Positions 42,659-56,316 of a stretch of 64,000 nucleotides of DNA are shown here, piece by piece (the stretch's first letter is position 1; every line of letters begins with the position of its first letter). This DNA comes from Crambe crambe (lineage: Eukaryota; Porifera; Demospongiae; Poecilosclerida; Crambeidae), in NCBI GenBank assembly GCA_963924555.1, contig OZ004592.1:2542001-2606000 (forward strand), in the 5' to 3' direction. A program made the translations under genes and the position numbers. Under the pieces are notes generated by a model. That model made no database searches. It worked only from the letters and a program-made list of their open reading frames with translations, and was not told the DNA's origin.

Positions 42659-44114
42659 CTAAAATGGCCATAAAAATTTTTTTGACATTAGCTATGACTG
42701 GTTATCACTGTTTTGTAGGTAGCTAGTTATGTGTATTTTAGAGTTGTGTATTTTATAGTTATAAAATAGTATATTTTTATAGAAATAATCTATTACAGTG
42801 GAACCTTTCTTAGACTAAGGTCTTTCCCCCCAAGTTTCCTCTATTCAGAGGTTCCACTGATTGGTTTTGAACTTTTTTCCTCCAAATACACATGAATAAG
42901 ATAACTGAGGGTTTTAATATTGAAGGCACATTCTATGAAGCTAGCTAGTACACTACGACTCATGATAAATGCATTGATGCTTCTCATAGCTATAATTATG
43001 CATGATATCCTCTCAAACAACTTGTCCAGTTGGAGAAAACTTCTCTCACAGTAAACTGAATCATGCAACAAGGGACATGTCCAGAGTGGGTGTGGCTAAC
43101 ATGGCAAAGTGCAAATTCTTTTATGCTTTAAATTGTACTGCAAACAGTAAATCTTGCTTGAAAGAGTGCACAAAAGAAGTAGTGGGCTAGTATAGTGCTA
43201 AACAAGCATAGTTCTTAAAAAGGCTGGTTTCTCAAGTGTTAGAGGGTATTATTGCGAGTATATAACAATGGTAGTTCGACTTTGTGGACCTCTGGAGCTT
43301 GGATGTTAAAAGTATAGTCTCTTTTTTTCCACTAATCTGTTAGGTAGTGATCATTCATATGTACATATATACTTTTTAAAGGTGCCTGTAAAAAGATCAT
43401 GTCAATGTTACTGTTTCTTTAGATTACCCATGGCTGGCTGTCAAGAAAAGCTATAGTAAAGAAGGATACTATAATGTAGCAACTAATACTGTCACTTTAC
43501 ACATATTTCCTTTCATGTTATAATAAGAAAATGATAATAACAAGTACTGATAGTGCACTGCTGAACATCCAATTCATCGAGAGATTCATTGAGAGATTTG
43601 TTGTGATATATATACTTGTTTTGGGGGATCAAGATGAAGAGTAAAGCTGCCCCAGTGTATCCTTTCCTGCCCCTGATACAAGAAGGTATCTCATCTCCTC
43701 ATATAAGAACAACAACATAGTGAAATGGCTTCTTAAACCATCAATGGCAAATGGCATGCCATCTCCAGCCCTGCACAAAATTAAAACTACTTGAGTACAT
43801 ATGGTCAACTAGTATCTTTCATTTTATACCAAAAGTAAGGCAGTTAGACTTCTATTTTAGTAGTAGGAGTGCCACAAAACTTTTCAGTCACCTGTTTCCA
43901 CGTTTTTCTTCCATAGCAACAGTAAATAGACTAAACTGACACGAGCCTTTTCACTTATAATCATAATTATTGCTGCGCTAAATACCTTGCCTTTCACCCT
44001 CTTTCTTATTTTGTGTCTCTGTTCGCCAGGTACCTACACGGATGGTCTATAAATTCTACGCGCGCATGCCCTGTTTCCAATCCTGTGTACGTAGTCTAGT
44101 CATAGATAGATATA
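42659..44114. other. non-coding interval with one short palindrome
   Basis: I see no gene. A 65-bp hairpin at 42797-42861 (CAGTGGAACCT ... AGGTTCCACTG) looks like a very short Tc1/mariner-type MITE. Confidence 0.5.
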
Positions 44115-45203
44115 AGAGGTTTTACGGGATTGGAAACGCCCAATGAACTGCACAACCGTGGCGCGTTGACAGATGCGCACGCGCATGCAGCATTAATTAT
44201 ATTAATCGTTGTGAAAAGAGATCAATATTCACTCCTTTCAAGGCAGTTAAAGTGATATTCTGCCCCTACAGCTCACAGAATAGTACAAGTAAGCTAAGGG
44301 GAAGGTATTGAAGAAGTGAAGAGTCAGAGAGTTGAAGTTGGAGAGTCTGAGGAAGGAAGTTATTAATTATTCATAACTTTTTTCCTTGTAATTATAACTA
44401 TGAGTACCTATCATTGCTCATTATACATTAATTTTATGTGATTGATTTGAAAGAAAGGCCAGAATGACTTTTGGTATTAAAATTAGACATAAATTCATTA
44501 TTATTATAGCTAGATAATTTTGCCCCAAAGTTATCCGCCAGTTTCTGCTCAGTTCTCCCATATCAACATTATTGCAATACTTCCAGGTTTTGGCTGTTGG
44601 GTTTTGACACCATCCACCTCAAGAATTCGGCTCAGTCAGCTGTCCTGTGGACCCTATGGATATTAGGGGGGAAATATAGTAAGCTTGCCATCTCCATAGG
44701 ATGACTATTGTATAGAAAATGAATGCACCAATTCCATTTACTGTTCTATCCTTTCCCTGAAATAACTAATACAGTTGAAATATTGTTAATCTATTTCTTG
44801 GGAGAGGGATTACAGTTTTAACACCACTTGCAAATGCTAGAGACAATATATGTCAGCTAATACAAAAACCAACATTACTATTCCATGTAGCTAAAGTTTA
44901 CATGCCTTTTGATCAGAAAATGGGCAACAGCAATTGATTCCATCAAGCGTGAGAGGGATTACAGTCCCATTAACCACTACAGTAGTATTTGTAGGAATAA
45001 ACTTGAAAATCTGAGCTGAAATTTATTTCATACAGTAAATCTATGCCCTAGTGTATTATAGTATCATTGGCATAAGTCTTACCTCACGGATCTTGTCAGA
45101 ACAGCAACTTTGACAAAAATGCTATGTCATTCAGCTGTCAACGCGCCTCGGTTGTTAGTTGCTAACGAGAGCACGTGATCCGTTTCCAATCCCGTAAACC
45201 TCT
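44115..45203. mobile_element. 1.1-kb non-autonomous Tc1/mariner-like element, copy 2
   Basis: Nearly identical to 35698-36802, same orientation, ends AGAGGTTTTACGGGATTGGA and CCAATCCCGTAAACCTCT, flanked by TA (44113-44114, 45204-45205). The near identity of two copies 8 kb apart suggests recent mobility. Confidence 0.88.
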
Positions 45204-45309
45204 TATAGCTATGGTCTAGTATACAGTCGATTGCAGCTCCGTTCGAATTTCCGTCGGAAGCGTATGGTTTGTGCATAGATAGTATATTACCGCCCCGGTG
45301 TCAAATAAA

Positions 45310-46130
45310 AATGGGGACCCCCACAAAATGGGGACCCCCATCCCCATTTTTTTGTAATTTTGGGGACCCCCATGCCCAAATTTATCATAAATATGGGGAT
45401 CCCTCAAGAATTTTAGGGACCCCCTAATTATGGATCACCATCCTCATTTTTAAGTAATTTGGGGACCCCATGCCCAAATTTATGTAAATATGGGGACCTC
45501 CTAATTATAGACCCCTATTCCAATTTTAAGTAATTTTGTGGACCCCCATGCCCAAATTTTAATATGGGACCCCTCAAGAATTTTAGGGACCCCCTAATTA
45601 TGGATCACCATCCCCATTTTTAAGTAATTTGGGGACCCCATGCCCAAATTTATGTAAATATGGGGACCTCCTATTTATAGACCCCTATTCCAATTTTAAG
45701 TAATAATTTTGTGGACCCCCATGCCCAAATTTTAATATGGGACCCCTCAAGAATTTTAGGGACCCCCTAATTATGGATCACCATCCCCATTTTAAGTAAT
45801 TTGGGGACCCCATGCCCAAATTTATGTAAATATGGGGACCCCCTAATTATAGACCCCTCTTCCAATTTTAAGTAATTTTGTGGACCCCCATGCCCAAATT
45901 TTAATATGGGACCCCTGAAGAATTTTAGGGACCCCCTAATTATGTATCACCATCCTCATTTTTGGGGATTTCATGCCCAAATTTATGGGGACCCCATGCC
46001 CAAAGTTATGTAAATATGGGGACCCCCTAATTATAGACCCCCGATCCCATTCTTAAGTAATTTAGGGAACCCATGGCAGTTAATCATAAACATGGGGATC
46101 CCTCAATAATTTTGGGGACCCCCTAATACG
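45310..46130. repeat. tandem array of about 180-bp GGGGACC-rich units
   Basis: At least three long units, each with ATTTTAGGGACCCCCTAATT, GGGGACCCCATGCCCAAATT and GACCCCTATTCCAATTTTAA, with diverged units at the edges. It is part of copy A. Confidence 0.85.
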
Positions 46131-46749
46131 GACACAATAATTATTTTTGATATGATTGTTTCAAATATCCTTATATAAACCAGGCCTATAATATTTTTTA
46201 AAGATTAGATCATTGGTTCGGTGGATACCCAAGTGGCTATCATCATGAATAGTTGCAATAATTCGTCTTCGCTTTTCAGTATCTTCAACCACAAGCCTGG
46301 GCTTAGTTCGAGACTTTGCCTTACCTACTCAAATACAGTCATAATAATCTCCTATAGCCCTACACATATGGCAAGGTATAAACCCTCATAGGATATAGAG
46401 GACCCGGAGCAGGAGTTTAAAAGTGTAGCTACTAAATTTTGTATAGAATAACTGAATCTCACTGACTATAGCTATAACATAAATTCTCACCAGTCCTATA
46501 CAAAAAAAAACTAAACAAGAAAAAACATGAAAAGCAAGAAAAGACATGCACAAAACCAATAACCACTACCCCATTACGCATAAATGGCAAATCATGAAAA
46601 AACCTGTCACAACAAAAGCACACACAGCATAAAAGGTGTAATGATACAAAGTAATGAAGTGATTGCACGAACTAACCATCAATCTATAGCATAGGGCTAT
46701 GGAAATGTTAGTTGTGCACCAATTCAAGTTGGGCTGACTTTATTGAAGA

Positions 46750-46887
<138 letters not shown>

Positions 46888-48570
46888 GGGATGATCCAAT
46901 ATAAGCCTAAGGGCTCATAGATAGCTAGAGAAGATTGCATGCAACTATTGCGTATCTACAATTGGTATTTATCCTCACTTTGTCCACCAATATAGTAGAG
47001 ATCAGCCTCCATCACTATGAAAAACTTACACCTTTTTCTTAGGGCTAGTTTGTCACCCTTTTCAAAGCCTTCTGGATATAATAATTATACCATCGCTAAT
47101 GTAGTTATATATTTGGTCAAAGGTAAACCTTCCCTGAGCATCTTCCATCTTCAGCTGGACTGTAGTACAGGATTTTGCGAGCTTTTTGCTTTACTTACGG
47201 CGCATGCGCCCCAATCCCGCGCGCAGAGCATGCATGGGGTCCCTAATTTTACAGGGGGGACCCTAATTTTACGATAATTTTGGGGTCGGGGGGTCCCCAA
47301 ATTTATGGGGTCCCTAAATTTACGTGACACCGGGATTGGAAACGGTAGCATAGGCTAATTGAAAATTCCGCGGGCACTCCGTGTTATGGTTTGCGACCAA
47401 GAAACTTACCTAGTTACGTGGGTAGCAATGGGCTGCAGCGGTCCGCTAGGAGGCGTGTGGCTGCTCTTTCACAGGGAAACTGCAAGCGGCGGTTAGTATT
47501 TATAATTTGCATCCACAATTTCAATTATTCCTACCTAATGGCTAATTCCACACTTTAGCGATATAGAAAACTAGAAGAAAATTTGTCGGGGGAATGGTAG
47601 TCTTCATAACTTAGGTTTGTGCTTATTATTTTTTTGTGAGTAGAGTCATCCTTCTTTTATAGAATGAGTGGCATTAGATGCATGTTACTGCATTAATGGT
47701 GAAAATATAAACCAATTAGCTAGAGCACTCATGGGAGGAAGGAAGCATCGGCTATGTACAAGAAAGTAATGGTCATGTAACCTCCACTGCTGCACTCCAT
47801 TCCAGATATCCTGGTCACTCCACAGTTCATGCCAGTATTAAATGATCAATAGTGTCAATATCATTTATAGATTGCAACATAACCCTAAAAATTGTTCCGG
47901 CATTGCAGCTCCTGTGTCTCTCTAGTAACTGTGCCGGATTGATTCCAGCAAAATTGTGTTGGTAACTCTGATGATTGCATCTTGGCATTGAAGTTCATTG
48001 ACAATTTTGATGGTATAATATTATATTATTAGCAACTCTGCATCAATTTTTGTAATCACTTACTTGTGCATGCAAATCTATCTGAGCCAGAAAGTAATTA
48101 TTATATTGTGTAGTAGCCTCCTCGACTGAGGAAGAAGAGTCCATCACATCACTAGTAGCATGCACTGTATGTATTGCACATTATCACTGTATGTTCTGTA
48201 ATAATTATTAGATTTAAGCGCGCGCGTTGACTTCATAACACGGATTGCCCGTGGAATTGGTTCCGTTTCCAATCCCGGGGCGGTAATATACTATCTATGG
48301 TTTGTGCGTGCCATACAAATTTAGGCCTATCAACACTTCTATTTAGGCACGCACAAACCATATGCTTCATACGGAATGTTCAAACGGAGCTGCAATTGAC
48401 TGTTTAGGTGGATTGGAATCCCAACCCGGGGTTGGGTGCGCGTGTAAACACGGCTATAGAGCTAGAGCCCCATACAATTTTATTTGCACCGGAAGTTATT
48501 CATTTGGAATATTTTTTCGTTTAGTTTAAGTTATAATTCCTGCTATAACTCTTACACTGTATACGTATAG

Positions 48571-48786
48571 TAAGGTAAAGCGGGGCTATTTCGAATGGCG
48601 GGTAATTCCATATTGTTCAAATATTTCTGAAACTACTGAAGCTTCTGAGCTCAATGTTGGAGGATATAATCTACTATAATAGTAGAATATATTCTTCAAA
48701 ATAGAGATCATAAGCTCGAGGAGTTTTGAAAATATTTGACCCTACGGAATAGCCCCACCGTTCGAAATAGCCCCGCTTTGCCTTAA
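48571..48786. mobile_element. short MITE (TAAGGTAAAGCGGGGC ends)
   Basis: About 215 bp with inverted ends TAAAGCGGGGCTATTTCGAA and TTCGAAATAGCCCCGCTTTG. Non-coding. Confidence 0.8.
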
Positions 48787-49806
48787 GCAAAACACTTCAC
48801 ACAAACAGATCACACATAGACCTATCTAACTATGTGAAAAAGTGGTTACTTCTAGATATACGAGGTCACCATCACTTGGAAACGAGTGCCTTGTAGGGGT
48901 GTCCACATTATTCTTATTTTTTGGCCCCAATATGCTTTTCAGAAATTCCAGTTAAGATTACCCATTATGCTTCAATTTTATCCCATTATGCTTCAATAAT
49001 ATTCATCGTTTATTATTGCAACATTAAGGAAGTGTCTTCAAGTGAGTTTGTTTGGGTATGGTTGAAAGAGTTTGCTAGGAGAGAAAAAAAATCAGATGAT
49101 GAATCAGATGAAGCTGGACCTTTCAGTACATCCAGTAGGGACCTGTCACGCAAAATCCGGTCCCCCACCAAAAGCGGTCTCCCCGGACCAAAAGTAGCTG
49201 CCAAAATCAGTCCCCCCTTGCAAAAATTGGTCCCCTTGCGCAACCGTGCACAATAGCTTTGCGCATACAGCGTACTCGGCTAGTTCTCTGTCATTTTTGG
49301 TGTCTGGCTGTGTCATGGATTCATGCTCTGAGACTGAAGAAGATAGAGAAGCTGTATTGGTGAGGGATGCGGTGCAATACCTTCAGAATGCTATTTACCC
49401 TCCAGGTAATGTTCTAACTACTAACTAGAGTCTATTGCTAGCCATACAGCCAGTAGTAAATCAACTTGAGATAGTAGATACCTATATCACCAGCCATGCT
49501 AACGTTCTTTGAGAAACAGAACATTTAGCCCCCTGGTAAGCATATAGAATCAGGGTTCAGTTGTTTGGTGGTTTGTTGTTTTTTTTAATTTATGGAGAAC
49601 TCTTGTCAAGTCCAGAAATCCTTAGTGGAAATCAGGTGTGTATAGGTGTGGGTGTGTGTGCTTGCATGCATGCACATGATCTTGCACTGTTATGATCTTA
49701 TTATAACAGTTGACTATTTCTTCTGAGGAAGATTCTTTACAATTTTCTCCACTCTCATCAAGTGCTGAAGCCCTATTCAATGGAGTAAAGCTCACGGTAC
49801 GTATAT

Positions 49807-50062
49807 CACTGGCGTAGGAACAAGGGGGCCTCCCTATGTTCAGCTATTGCTATAGCTACCACAGTAGAACGCTCCCTTCGTCAAATTATAAAGTACTAGG
49901 ACTGAATGTCGAATAGTTTGGAGTTTGATTTTTTCTAAAAACTAGTCGGTAGTGCCACCCCCCCCCCCCCGCACCCTCCCCCCCCTCCCAGTGAAATAGG
50001 CGTGGTCTTAACTAAAACTTAGGTGGGGCCCCCTCATTCAAAATCATCTTCCTATGTCACTG
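49807..50062. mobile_element. hAT-like MITE nested in the Ulp1-PHD element
   Basis: 256 bp with ends CACTGGCGTAGGAA and TTCCTATGTCACTG, G/C runs inside. Non-coding. Confidence 0.65.
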
Positions 50063-50240
50063 TATGTAGCCAAATTGCTTCTGCTAAATCCATGCCAGCA
50101 CTGATTTTATTTTTATTGAACCCTCCTTCACCACCTCCCAAAGCACTACTTCCGACTATGAACCTGCAGTAGATAAAGGGATTTTTACAAGCACTCCAAA
50201 ACCAAAACGAGAGCTCTATACAGATTTCTTCCCTCTTGAG

Positions 50241-51173
50241 TTGGAAATGCTACCTTCTCCAGTTCACTCGCCTTCTCCAGTTAGTTTACTTTCACCATCT
50301 TTAGGTACTGTGTCACCTCCCACTCATTTGCCTCCACGGTCTTCTAAATTGCTTCCTGTTCAGTTATCTCCAACATCACCTCTTCAATCAAATCAGCTTT
50401 TTCTAAAAGAAGGAAGTCAAATCGAGCAAGGATATCTAATAGATATATGTGGATTCCAGAATTAGGCTTGAGAAAATTTGACAAGAAAGTATTACAAAGT
50501 GAAACAGGTTGGCTTAATGACAACATAGTTGATGCTGCCCAGATTTTGCTTAAAAAAGTCTGCCCATTTCAAGGTTTGCAGAAAGTTTCACTCGGCATGA
50601 CTCTTATTTTTGAAGTTCAACGTGGTGAATTTATTCAAATTCTTAATACTGGAGCTGGTCATTGGGTCACTATTTCAACTATAGGCACTGATCATCCTGT
50701 TGTCAATATTTATGATAGTGCTGCATGTGATGAATTGCAACAACAAATTGCTTCTATTCTTATAACACCACATTCTTCAATTATTCTTCATTTTATTGAT
50801 GTTCAGCTTCAATCTAGATCATCTGATTGTGGCCTCTTCGCTATAGCATATGCTACAGCTCTAGTTTTTGGGGAAATGCATGCCTCAGAATTTTTGTTTT
50901 GACCAAAAGAAAATGAGGAGTCATTTGTTTAAATGCTTGGAAAATAAAAATATGACACTCTTCCCAACCCTGCATAAATGAAGAATAAGGCAAAGTATGA
51001 TAAAGGCTGTACAAGAAGTTGCTGTCCATTGCTCGTGCAGAATGCCTGAGATGGGAAAATTTATGATAGAATGCACCAACTGTAAACAATGGTTTCATGT
51101 TTCTTGTTATAAAAATATACCAAAGAAGGCATTTGATTCTAAGAAGTCATGGCTATGTTGTAATTGTAAATAA
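50241..51173 (+). pseudogene. Ulp1/SENP-like cysteine protease plus PHD finger, transposon gene
   Basis: The coding trace runs through a Pro/Ser-rich segment (50241-50465), a Ulp1-type C48 peptidase domain (50447-50902) and a PHD finger (51030-51172). Protease landmarks are GWLNDNIVDAAQ, GHWVTIST (catalytic His), VNIYDSA (Asp) and SSDCGLFAIAYATAL (Cys). After EF an extra base shifts the frame, and the next frame continues FDQKKMRSHLFKCLENKNM. A TGA follows FPTLHK where Arg is expected, then RIRQSMIKAVQEV and the PHD residues CSC, CTNC, WFHVSC and WLCCNC. Ulp1 enzymes cleave SUMO-like tags; transposon-borne copies are common in marine invertebrates, role unknown. This copy has one frameshift and one nonsense codon. 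A splice at 50447 is possible, so the upstream exon limits are uncertain. Confidence 0.75.
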
Positions 51174-51617
51174 CTTTTCTTGACATTAACATTTTCAACA
51201 GTATTGGGGGACTAATAATTGGCAGCAAAAATTGGTCCCCTTTAGAAAGCCAGAATTGATCCTGGGGATTGATTTTGGCTGCCAAAATTTGTCCAGGGAC
51301 CAATTTTGGCAGCCAAAACTTGTCCTGGGGGACCAGTTTATGGGGGACCATTTTTGCCATGACAGGATAATTTGCTTGGGGGGACTGTATTTGGCAGCCA
51401 ATTTTGGTCCGGGAGGTCCAGGAGGGGGACCATAATTTGCTTTGGGGGGACTGTATTTGGCAGCCAATTTTGGTCCAGGTGGTCCAGGAGGGGGACCATA
51501 ATTTGCTTGGGGGGACTGTATTTGGCAGCCAATTTTGGTCCGGGGGACTGATTTTGGCAGCTACTTTTGGTCTGGGGGGACCGCTTTTGGGGGGGACCGG
51601 ATTTCGCGTGACAGACC

Positions 51618-53644
<2,027 letters not shown>

Positions 53645-54029
53645 ACAAGTGAATGCAAAAAATTTCTTCGAAATAAAAATGTGAAGTAGGGATGACCACA
53701 AATTTAGCACATAATTATTATAGCTATTATAACTGCAGCTTTATTATGAAAACCAAGTACTGCAGCATCGAAGCAGTATGGCCCAAAAATCTAGCTGGAA
53801 TATGTATTATAACTGCATGCAAGAGAGTGAACTTAGTGAAGTGACCCTTACCCATCATCAAGTACGAGATACTATTCCTACTTCACTCATGGCCATACTG
53901 CTTCGATGCTGCAGTACTTGGTTTTCATAATAAAGCTGCAGTTATAATAGCTATAATAATTATGTGCTAAATTTGTGGTCATCCCTACTTCACATTTTTA
54001 TTTCGAAGAAATTTTTTGCATTCACTTGT
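53645..54029. repeat. perfect 139-bp inverted repeat with 107-nt loop
   Basis: Arms 53645-53783 and 53891-54029 are exact reverse complements over 139 bases by eye. Left starts ACAAGTGAATGCAAAAAATT, right ends with its complement. The loop is 53784-53890. A diverged single arm lies at 53145-53240, so it belongs to a family of foldback elements. Confidence 0.9.
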
Positions 54030-54337
54030 ATGCACTAGGCTTATCTAAGTGCTTTGAGGTAGCATGTATGCAGCTGCCTGCCACCATTACATGACTCTTA
54101 GCAATATCAAGCACTGAAGCCTATCAGCTACTTTAATTGCTCACTTGCTCACTGTCAAATGCTGCACATTGCTACAGATACTCAACAGCAAATGAAAATC
54201 GTTGAAGAATACTTGCTTGCTCGCTCGCTGTCAACTGAATGTTGAACATTGCCCTAGTTAGACAAAATAATTATGATGAAATCAAAAACGGGAAAGTACG
54301 GAGGGAATCCAAATCCCCCGGAATGTGAGGGATCCGG

Positions 54338-55375
54338 TGTCATAAAGTTTCGGGGACCCCCTATTTTAGGGACCCCCGTCCCCAAATCTATGTAGATGTG
54401 GGGATCCCCGTCCCTAAATCTACGTAGATATGGGGACCCCCGTCCCCATATCTACGGTAGATTTGGGGACCCCTATGTAGATATGGGGACCCCAGCCTGT
54501 TTTGTCTAGCAGGCTAGCAGAGGTGTAACTAGCAGTGTTTTGTGCATTGGTCAGGCAAATACTCCCACTGGTCAGCTAGGCTCTCCCCCATTAACTGTAA
54601 CCTGAGTGGTATGAAGAATCTGGAGGTGTCGGTAGTCAAATTAGTAATCAAAATACTAAATTACTGAAGTTATGCAAACTGCATTAATGTTGTAGCTAGA
54701 CTCTCCCTGAAGTGAGGCCATCAGGATGTGGAAGATGTGTTGGCTTGTATAAATGCCTGACCTGCCCCAGCACTACACCTATGTGCGATTGTTCAGTACT
54801 TTTGGAAATCCTTGGTAGCTAATGATGCAGTTATTGGCTTGCCTCTATAATACCTCAGTTATCATGATGCAGTGAACATGATGCAGTTATTGTGGGCTAC
54901 TTGCTTGAAATAGTGTTGGCTATTTGAAGAGCTTTGGCTTTGGCTATTTGTATAACTATTAGCATGTGATAGGTGGGTTAGTTGTGCTATTTTGGGCAAA
55001 ATAGGGTTCTGAAATTGCCCTTTCGTTGCCAAATTGTACTTGCTTTGCTCGCACAATTTTGGCAACCATGCATGGACTATTTCAGAACCCTATTTTACCC
55101 AAATAGCACTACTATTACTACTACTACTACTACTAATAATAATAATAAGTTAGACTCAGCTACCATACTTTGAGCAGCCACCCTAAGGCCAAGATCTAAC
55201 ATAAAAGGTGTGGATTTAACTATTACTGATGTCTATGTAGATTTGTGGATGAGATATCTTCTATAAACATACATTAGGGATGGGGTCCCTATATCTATTT
55301 GGGAGTCCCCATATCTACGGTAGATTTGGGGATGGGGGGTCCCTAAAACTACGGGGTCCCCAAAACTTTATGACA
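54338..55375. mobile_element. TGTCA-ended element, CCGG target duplication, copy B
   Basis: 1038 bp with ends TGTCATAAAGTTTCGGGGAC and the near complement GTCCCCAAAACTTTATGACA, flanked by CCGG at 54334-54337 and 55376-55379. Both edges carry GGGGACCCC-type motifs as in copy A. It contains a nested hairpin at 54986-55107 and short (ACT)n/(AAT)n runs at 55108-55148. Confidence 0.88.
54986..55107. mobile_element. hairpin MITE nested in copy B
   Basis: 122 bp; arms GCTATTTTGGGCAAAATAGG and the complement CCTATTTTACCCAAATAGC, then a short loop. Non-coding. Confidence 0.75.
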
Positions 55376-55769
55376 CCGGTCTGCAGTAGAAACCATGCAG
55401 GCTCTCCTTTTCCGCCCCCACATTTCCCGTTTCACTGAGCTGTGAGAGCCTGGACGAGGCTAAATTTCTAGCATGACTTCCGGGGGCTCACCCATCAACC
55501 CTAATTGAGCGGTCAAATCTTGAACAAAGCAGTCACGCCCTCATCAGTTTTTTGATCTCCTGCAGTGAAGGTAGCGATTCTTGGACACCGGATGCGGCTA
55601 CTTAGCTAGACTTTGATCTTCTCGAAGTACTCGAAGTATCTTTCTAATAAGGTCCTTTTCGTCAAAACAATCAACATAGGTAAAAAAGCCGTAGTGCAAT
55701 TAGCTAGCTACATGCTGCCTGTAGCCAGATTATTAATGGGTACGTAGCTAGTGGATTTTAGCTTAGCTA

Positions 55770-55934
55770 CAGGGATTTTCAGGTTGATTGACACAAAATT
55801 TGCCGACTGTGCAGAATTAAATTCGTGCTCGCAAAATTTAAGATCATTGCATTTATATGACAGTATATTGTGCTCGCTTGAATTTATCTTGCACATGTGC
55901 AAATTCTACTGGTCAACCAACCTGAAAATCCCTG
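55770..55934. mobile_element. TA-flanked MITE (CAGGGATTTTCAGGTTG ends)
   Basis: 165 bp with ends CAGGGATTTTCAGGTTG and CAACCTGAAAATCCCTG, flanked by TA on both sides. Non-coding. Confidence 0.82.
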
Positions 55935-56316
55935 TACACTTTTTTTGCCAGCTACAATAATTGTATAAGCAATAGAGTATTATATTATAGTAGAATCTGT
56001 TCCCACAAGTCAAGTGTTGGTTATTTTTATGACAACTCAAAAGAAAACAAAATGCATGCCTGGCTGCACGATTTGTTGGATGAAATATAATTCATTCACT
56101 CTAAAGGGCCAGGTCAGTACATGAACTCTAATAAAGGATGTGGTGATTTTACACTTGCCATTAATGTGTTTCCCTCTGTCATTAATTTTGTTTGCCAAAG
56201 CGCTTGCTCATTATTTATAATGTAACATACAAGAGTCATTTGGTGAAATTACTTCCAGGAGAATACAAGTTTAGGAGTTGTTGAGCACCACTAGCCCACC
56301 CCTCCACTGACAAGTC

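Larger units (their letters stand above)
49144..51613 (+). mobile_element. TGTCA-ended transposon carrying Ulp1-PHD gene
   Basis: 2470 bp with terminal inverted repeats of roughly 90 bp (start TGTCACGCAAAATCCGGTCC, end in the near complement ...GCGTGACA), flanked by GACC at 49140-49143 and 51614-51617. Subterminal GGTCCCC/GGGGACC motifs recur, especially at 51200-51610 with repeated ACTGTATTTGGCAGCCAATT. It contains a Ulp1-PHD gene and a nested MITE. No DDE transposase is recognisable. Confidence 0.8.
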
